Source: CAYNCE01 sp964522515
GTDB taxonomy: Bacteria > Patescibacteriota > Patescibacteriia > UBA2196
DNA length: 11,003 nt
Assembly: GCA_964522515.1 (NCBI GenBank)
Contig: CAZFWC010000021.1
Span: forward strand, 1-11,003
Direction: 5' to 3'
The notes under the pieces were generated by a model that made no database searches, was not told the origin of the DNA, and saw nothing but the letters and a program-made list of their open reading frames with translations. Both the position numbers and the translations under genes were made by a program. This document shows positions 5,094-11,003 of the stretch, piece after piece. Every line of letters begins with the position of its first letter. The stretch's first letter is position 1.

Positions 5094-8000
5094 GTGCTCG
5101 TCAAAAACAAAAATATAAAAAAAATTATATTAAGCTTAATAATATTCAGCATTAGTTTTGCTGTCTTTTTTATTTTCGCTGGAAATTTTGTTTTAGCGCA
5201 AGATAATTTTGGTGAAAGCAATCTTGAAAATATTAATTTGCCAAGAGCTAATTTAATTAAATCAATTATAAAAATAATAAATTATGTTTTAGGTTTATTA
5301 GGATTGATTGCGGTTGTAATTATTATTTACGCAGGATTTTTGTGGATGACAGCTGGTGGAAACGCAAATCAAGTTGACAAAGCTAAAAAATGGCTGATTA
5401 ATGGAGTAATTGGTTTAACAATTATTTTATTATCTTTTGCAATTACATCGTATGTTTTTAGTGTGTTAAATAAAATTACTGGAAATGAAATTTACGGACA
5501 ACCGTGTTTACCAATTGAAAATTGCGTTGGTTGTGACACTTTTTGTAATTCTGATGGTTTAACTGAATACAATCCTGCATTTTGTCACACAGAATATTTG
5601 TGCGGTTCATTTAATCCTTTGCCACAAAACATTTTTAAAATTAGTTCAATTACAACAAGTTGCGACAGTCCGCCAAATTACACACAAGATGTTCATTTGT
5701 GCAGTTCAGTGGTTGTGACTTTTAATCATTATTTAAATAAAGAAAGTGTGAATTTTGCTTTAAATAATAATTCTTTAAAAATTGAAGATTGTGAAAATGA
5801 CAGTAACTGTAGCAACCCGTTAGTTGTTGATTTAAATAATAATTGGGCAGTAACAAATAAATCAATTATTTTTAGTCACAGTGATTTATTTAGTAGAAAT
5901 AATTTTTATAAAGTTAATATTCCTAAAACAATAAAAGATAAAACTGGTTTAGATTTGCATCCGTCAGACGCGTGTGGCGCAGGATTAAATATTATTCAAG
6001 GTTGCATAGACGCAGGAACTATTTATTATTGGAAATTTCAAACTGGTGAAACAATTGATGAAATTCCGCCTGAAATTATTTCTAGCTATCCTGTTTTGCA
6101 AAATAGTGAAAATTATCCTGACAGAAATGTAAATTTATCTCCAGTTTTGCAAGTTAAATTTTCAGAAGCGATTTTACCAAACACAATTATTAAAAATAAT
6201 ATAAAAATTAGAAAAATAATTGGACAAGTTAATGAAGATGGAACAGGAGGAATTCTTGGTGATTATTTATTAAATAATGATTATTCAGTTGAAATTAATT
6301 CTCAAGGAACAGGTTTTCTAATTTCTGATTTATTTTTTAACGCGTTTGATTGGTATCAAATTGAAGTTTCAGAAATTGAAGATTTGTGCAACAACACAAT
6401 GTTGGGAACAGAAATTTGGCGTTTTCAAACAAATGACACAGCGCCAGGAGTAAGATCTGTTTACCCAGCTGACGGATACAAAAATGCGTGTCCAGACACA
6501 AGTGTTTTTATTATTTTTAATACTTCAATGTATAATTCTGAAACTGGAAGTTGCGCGGTTTTAACAAGTGGCGGTGGTTTTGTAACAAGTGGTACTGGTG
6601 TGTCAGATAGAATTTTACAAGTAGTTAATAATTTGCCAGATGTTGATTCTAATCCAAATAATTATTGTAAAATTTATGAATTTTTACCTGAAACAATTTT
6701 ATTAAATGTTGATCAAACCTACACAGCTGAAGTAAAAACAGATTTAATTATTAATCAGGAAAATGAAAAATTAGAAAAAGGTTGGAGCTTTAAAATTGCG
6801 TCAGCTGATAAATGCGTGAACACTCCAATTATCACACGAATTTCTCCAAACTTTGGACCAGACGGAACTTGTATTAGTATTTTTGGAAGATATTTTGGAA
6901 ATAATATTGGGCAAGCAAGTTTAAATGAAAATATAAATTTAGTAGTTGATTCAAGCGCGTGGCAAGAAAAACAAATCACAACTTCAATTCCAAATCCTAG
7001 TAATTTAGATAAAACAGAAAACGGAATAAAATATCCAATTCAAATTACAACAACTTTTCAAAATTCTGATTTAGAAAGCAATGAATATAATTTTAGATTA
7101 ATTTCTGGCGCGCCAGCAAATGGTCCGTGTTTGTGGAGTTTAAATCCAAGCAAAGGATGTTTTAATGATAAAATAATTGCAAAAGGAATTCGTTTTAATG
7201 AACAAAACGCAGATTCTAAAATTGTTTTTACAACTAATCAAGAAGGTTTGGTTGAAAATTGGTCAGACACACAAATTGAAACAAAATTACCAAACCAAAG
7301 TCTTGACGGAAATGTTTTTGTTGAAAATTCAATTGGTGAAAGCAACCCAATTGATTTTAATATTAGTTGCTCTAGTCCTGTTGAATGTTTTAATGATAAC
7401 TTAATGTGTCCAAGTGGAAATAATGTTTGCGACAATGAAAATAATTATTTTTGCGAACCGTCTGGAAATATTTGTAAATGTAAAAAACAAAATCAAGAGG
7501 ACGAAGATGACACAAAAGATTTAAAAATTATTCAATCCAGTGAGTGTAATTTAGAATTAGATCCTGCTATTTTGCCTTCTCCAAATCCAAAACCAGATTC
7601 ACAGTGGACTTGTTTAAACAGTCAAATCTCATTAAAATTTAATCAAAGAATTAATCCAACTTCAGTTAATCAAAATAGTTTTGTTGTTGAAGAGTGTGTG
7701 AACCAAACTGCAACTCGTTGCGAAAATTGGCAAACGATTTCTGGAACAAGAAGCGCTTTTGAATCAACTAATAATTTTGGCGGGATTTTATTTAGTCCTT
7801 TAAGTAATTTTTCTGAAAATACTTTTTATAAAATTACAGTTACAACAGGAATTTTATCTTTAACAGATAAAAGTTTAAAGCAAAATTATGTTTGGGAATT
7901 TGCAACAAAGTCATTGGATTTGGGTGATGAAGGAACTTGTCCTGTTGCTAAAATTATTGTAAATCCAAGTAGCGCGATTTTAAATTATCAATCTGCAACA

Positions 8001-11000
8001 CAAAATTTAATTGCTTTGCCTTTTAGCAGCGAAGCAAACGGTTGCGCAATTTTAAATGGAAATTTTACTTGGTCTTGGGAAACTTCAGATATTGAAAAAG
8101 CAACAATTAATAATTCAACAAACAATGAAAATACTGCAACAGCAATTAGTGAAGGAACAGTTGAAGTTAAAGCAAAAACACAATCTAAACAAGGAAAATC
8201 AAGATTAGATATTAATTTTGGAGCTTGTTCAAGTGACGCAGATTGTGATGCTTGTTTTGGAAGTATTTGTGATTTAGAAAAATTAATGTGCACTCCATCA
8301 ATTTTAAATTTAAATCCTAATCAAGGATTAGAAAAAAGTTGGACAACAACTCAAGGTTGTTATTTTGGAAATTCTCGCGGAGCAGGTTTTGTTTTATTTG
8401 ACAATCAAGAATTAAAAGATAAAAAATATTATCCGTGTTCAAATAGTTGGACTGATAATCAAATTATTTTTGCTGTTCCGGAAAATAATCCAAATACAAA
8501 TAATCAAGTTAAAATAGTTGATAAAAATAAATCAACAAGCACTAATTTTGTAAATTTTGAAATTACTAATTCTTGTGGAACAATAATTGATGGGAGCAAA
8601 ACTCCAGGATTGTGTAAATTAAATCCGTCAGTTGGACAAGAAAATCAAAAAATTATTTTAAGTGGCGACAATTTTACAGGCAATCCAGATGATAATTTGG
8701 GAAAAATATTTTTTAATGATAATACTTTACAAACAACAAACTGGAAAGAAAATAATTGGGCAACTACAACAATTAAAGATGTTGGAGTTCCTGCTGGAGT
8801 AAATTCTGGTTTAGTAAGTGTTGAAGTAAATTCTTGTCCTTCAAACAGTTTGTATTTTTCTGAAATTGGAAATTCGTGTGACAAAGATTTAAATGACGAA
8901 GAAGCGTTGTGTCAAGTTGATCAAAAAATGTGCGGTCGTGGTTTAATTTGTCAAGAATCTTCCTGTACCTGTGAACTGCCAGAAGTAGTTGTGCCAGATC
9001 CAATTAATATTATTGACGCGTCGCATTCACCAGTAGGCAGTGAAAATATGTGTCAAAATTTAATTGTTTCAGCAACTTTTGATTCATTAGTAAATAATTC
9101 AACCTTAAATAATAATACTGTAAAATTAGAGTTTGTAACAGAGCCGGGTTTTGATTGTGAAGGTACTCAAACTGCGAGTTTGAATAAAAATTTTGTACAA
9201 AAATTATTAGCATTTTTTAAAAATTTAATTTTTTCATCTACTAAAGCTCAAGAATCAATGAGTTGTCCTTTGTCTGGAAAAGTAAAAGGATTTAAAGTTG
9301 AAAATAATATTGAAAATTGCAATAATGAAAATGGTTGCACAGTTTTACGTTTTTATCCTAATGAATTATTCTCAGTTAATACAAATTTTGTTTTTACAAT
9401 TCAAGGAGGAGAAAATGGTGTAAAAAGTAGAGCAGGAGGTATTTTAGGAAATAATTATTTATGGAATTTTAGCACTGATCCAGATGCTATTTTGTGTAAA
9501 ATTAATTCAGTTGAAATTATTCCTTCAAGTTTTACTTTTACTGAAAATAATCAAGAGCAAAATTTTACAGCAGTTGCAAAAGCAGAAAATAATATTGAAA
9601 TTGCTGGAGTGCCAGAATACAATTGGACTTGGGAGTGGAGCAAAATTGATTCTGATGAAATTATCAATATTACTAATTTAAATATTGCAACTACAACAGC
9701 AATCGCAAATAATATAAATGGTTCAGCAACTTTAATGGCAACTGCTTCAACAACACTTGGAATTATTCCACACACAGAACACACTGGATATTCTGAAATT
9801 ACTAATTTTTTATGTTTAAATCCTTGGTCTTACGAAGACAATACAAACTACGCGCATTTTTCAACATTTTATTGTCGCGACAAAGGCGAAGAAGAAACAA
9901 CAGAAGATGATTTGCCAAATTTAGAAGATCCAAATATTTCTCTTGCTACAAGTCAAGGAACACTTAAAGAATATTTATTTTTACGAGCTGATGACTCAAC
10001 AGACGCGATTGGAATTAGAATTTTTATGAACACGGAACATTTGTCACCGCAAGCTTGGTACCAAGAGCAAAATTTTCAAGGTTCTCCTCAGTCAATTCAA
10101 GTTGACGATTACGAAGCAATTCGTGTTGGTCGTTCAATTTATATTTCTGCTGCAAATTTAGCGGATGATAATAATTTGTACACAAATATTTATTTAATTT
10201 CGTATAATGAAAACGCTTCCAGCGAAACAGTTGAGATATTTAATAATTTAATTAAAAATTTAGAATTTAACATTAATAATGAAATTGGTGGCGACACAAG
10301 AGTTTGCAGTTCTACAAATAAATATTGTGAAAAAGACAGCGACTGTCCTGCAAATGAATCGTGCAACGCAAATAAAACAAAATTAATTCGCGACACAAAA
10401 AGAATTACTGACTTGGGTGCGATTAAAAAATATTTAAATGATTATTTTGAAAGTAGCGCTGTGGAAGATTCTGAAAAACATTATCCAAATTTATTAGCTG
10501 GTTCTTATCAAATCGGAATTTCAACTTCAAAATGGCCGTCTTGGAATCAAACTTTAGGAAAAGAACTTGGAAAAAATTTACCAATTGATCCTTTAAATGA
10601 ATTTTATAAATCTTGTGAAGGAGGAACTAATACGGGTCACGGATGTGAAAGCGACAAAGATTGTTTTAATAAAAAAGAATGTGAGGGAGGTGTTAATCCT
10701 GATGTTGAATGTGATGATGACGACGATTGTCCACAAGGTCAATGTGTAGTCACACAAAAAGGTCAGTGTTTAATTCCAGAGTGTCCTTTGCCAAATTTTG
10801 ATCAAGAAAGTTGTTGGGATGATGCGGAAAAAGTTTTTGTGTGTCCAGTTGGTTCACATATTTATCAATATAATTCAATTGAAAATGCGACAGATTTTAA
10901 TATTTATGCTACACTAGAATATAAGGGAGCAAGTGTTAATTGGGGCGGAACAAATTATGTGTGGAATAGAAATAATAGTTGTAAGGATTATAATTTATCA

Positions 11001-11003
11001 AAA
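5094..11003 (+). CDS. Giant exported multidomain protein with T4SS-pilin-like N-terminus and Ig-like repeats (3' partial)
   Basis: One frame of 1970 codons stays open to the right edge. GTG at 5094 is the only good start: an in-frame stop lies at 5079 and the next ATG (5346) is inside a membrane helix. No Shine-Dalgarno is visible. A signal peptide (residues 8-35, site VLA/Q) is followed by two membrane helices (about 64-84 and 102-122) separated by TAGGNANQVDKAKKW, as in the short type IV secretion pilins of Patescibacteria. The rest is predicted outside the cell: Big_5-like Ig modules (about 178-320, 324-445, 450-565, 810-940, 1304-1463), IPT/TIG-like modules starting near 577, 678, 1068 and 1173, other Ig-like parts (949-1041, 1466-1566), and Cys-rich knots (137-172, 759-798, 1045-1066, 1248-1298, 1745-1885). 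A region at 1585-1830 is familiar from large CPR surface proteins. It is probably an adhesin or envelope scaffold; substrate and partners are unknown. Confidence 0.9.
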   Translation, partial: MLVKNKNIKKIILSLIIFSISFAVFFIFAGNFVLAQDNFGESNLENINLPRANLIKSIIKIINYVLGLLGLIAVVIIIYAGFLWMTAGGNANQVDKAKKWLINGVIGLTIILLSFAITSYVFSVLNKITGNEIYGQPCLPIENCVGCDTFCNSDGLTEYNPAFCHTEYLCGSFNPLPQNIFKISSITTSCDSPPNYTQDVHLCSSVVVTFNHYLNKESVNFALNNNSLKIEDCENDSNCSNPLVVDLNNNWAVTNKSIIFSHSDLFSRNNFYKVNIPKTIKDKTGLDLHPSDACGAGLNIIQGCIDAGTIYYWKFQTGETIDEIPPEIISSYPVLQNSENYPDRNVNLSPVLQVKFSEAILPNTIIKNNIKIRKIIGQVNEDGTGGILGDYLLNNDYSVEINSQGTGFLISDLFFNAFDWYQIEVSEIEDLCNNTMLGTEIWRFQTNDTAPGVRSVYPADGYKNACPDTSVFIIFNTSMYNSETGSCAVLTSGGGFVTSGTGVSDRILQVVNNLPDVDSNPNNYCKIYEFLPETILLNVDQTYTAEVKTDLIINQENEKLEKGWSFKIASADKCVNTPIITRISPNFGPDGTCISIFGRYFGNNIGQASLNENINLVVDSSAWQEKQITTSIPNPSNLDKTENGIKYPIQITTTFQNSDLESNEYNFRLISGAPANGPCLWSLNPSKGCFNDKIIAKGIRFNEQNADSKIVFTTNQEGLVENWSDTQIETKLPNQSLDGNVFVENSIGESNPIDFNISCSSPVECFNDNLMCPSGNNVCDNENNYFCEPSGNICKCKKQNQEDEDDTKDLKIIQSSECNLELDPAILPSPNPKPDSQWTCLNSQISLKFNQRINPTSVNQNSFVVEECVNQTATRCENWQTISGTRSAFESTNNFGGILFSPLSNFSENTFYKITVTTGILSLTDKSLKQNYVWEFATKSLDLGDEGTCPVAKIIVNPSSAILNYQSATQNLIALPFSSEANGCAILNGNFTWSWETSDIEKATINNSTNNENTATAISEGTVEVKAKTQSKQGKSRLDINFGACSSDADCDACFGSICDLEKLMCTPSILNLNPNQGLEKSWTTTQGCYFGNSRGAGFVLFDNQELKDKKYYPCSNSWTDNQIIFAVPENNPNTNNQVKIVDKNKSTSTNFVNFEITNSCGTIIDGSKTPGLCKLNPSVGQENQKIILSGDNFTGNPDDNLGKIFFNDNTLQTTNWKENNWATTTIKDVGVPAGVNSGLVSVEVNSCPSNSLYFSEIGNSCDKDLNDEEALCQVDQKMCGRGLICQESSCTCELPEVVVPDPINIIDASHSPVGSENMCQNLIVSATFDSLVNNSTLNNNTVKLEFVTEPGFDCEGTQTASLNKNFVQKLLAFFKNLIFSSTKAQESMSCPLSGKVKGFKVENNIENCNNENGCTVLRFYPNELFSVNTNFVFTIQGGENGVKSRAGGILGNNYLWNFSTDPDAILCKINSVEIIPSSFTFTENNQEQNFTAVAKAENNIEIAGVPEYNWTWEWSKIDSDEIINITNLNIATTTAIANNINGSATLMATASTTLGIIPHTEHTGYSEITNFLCLNPWSYEDNTNYAHFSTFYCRDKGEEETTEDDLPNLEDPNISLATSQGTLKEYLFLRADDSTDAIGIRIFMNTEHLSPQAWYQEQNFQGSPQSIQVDDYEAIRVGRSIYISAANLADDNNLYTNIYLISYNENASSETVEIFNNLIKNLEFNINNEIGGDTRVCSSTNKYCEKDSDCPANESCNANKTKLIRDTKRITDLGAIKKYLNDYFESSAVEDSEKHYPNLLAGSYQIGISTSKWPSWNQTLGKELGKNLPIDPLNEFYKSCEGGTNTGHGCESDKDCFNKKECEGGVNPDVECDDDDDCPQGQCVVTQKGQCLIPECPLPNFDQESCWDDAEKVFVCPVGSHIYQYNSIENATDFNIYATLEYKGASVNWGGTNYVWNRNNSCKDYNLSK

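Noticed and set aside
6755..10396. Many small frames on both strands inside the giant gene
   Set aside because: All are shadows of a continuous 1970-codon frame with coherent domains.

Overview
The window looks like part of a Candidate Phyla Radiation (Patescibacteria, probably Parcubacteria-like) genome. The evidence is very AT-rich DNA with matching codon use, a giant secreted or surface protein whose N-terminus resembles the short type IV secretion pilins common in that group, compact housekeeping genes, and GC-rich palindromic repeats inserted in frame into protein genes. TGA appears to be a normal stop: it ends mnmA and is absent in frame from the other genes, including a 1970-codon reading frame. 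The lineage is inferred from style and protein families, not from a phylogenetic marker.

Layout. Positions 1-164 hold two tandem CAU tRNAs: an elongator-type Met (or Ile2) tRNA cut by the left edge, and an initiator tRNA with unusual anticodon-arm bases. A strong intrinsic terminator follows. mnmA (tRNA 2-thiouridylase) runs rightward and meets dnaX (DNA polymerase III clamp-loader subunit) tail to tail, with a 27-bp overlap. dnaX and a small secreted orphan protein (3317-3799) diverge from a shared region where their two -35 boxes overlap. The orphan gene has its own terminator. A near-consensus promoter then drives an rpsU-yqeY operon (ribosomal protein bS21 and a GatB/YqeY-domain protein) through a structured, GC-rich leader. 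A repeat-filled intergenic stretch of about 350 bp follows. From 5094 to the right edge one uninterrupted frame encodes a giant multidomain exported protein that continues past the window.

How the parts fit. The left half is translation and replication housekeeping: initiator tRNA, wobble-uridine thiolation, clamp loader, small-subunit protein. The right half is cell-envelope biology: a signal peptide and paired pilin-like membrane helices anchoring a long chain of Ig-like (Big_5-like and IPT/TIG-like) modules and Cys-rich knots.

The most striking feature is a family of GC-rich palindromic elements. Three copies share an identical 36-nt core. One lies inside mnmA and two inside dnaX, read in three different frames, each adding a short peptide without breaking the gene. 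Five of the six frames of the core are free of stops. Other palindromes sit in the dnaX leader, the rpsU leader, and nested inside a larger AT-rich inverted repeat before the giant gene. All domain assignments are from reading translated sequence by eye; no database search was run.
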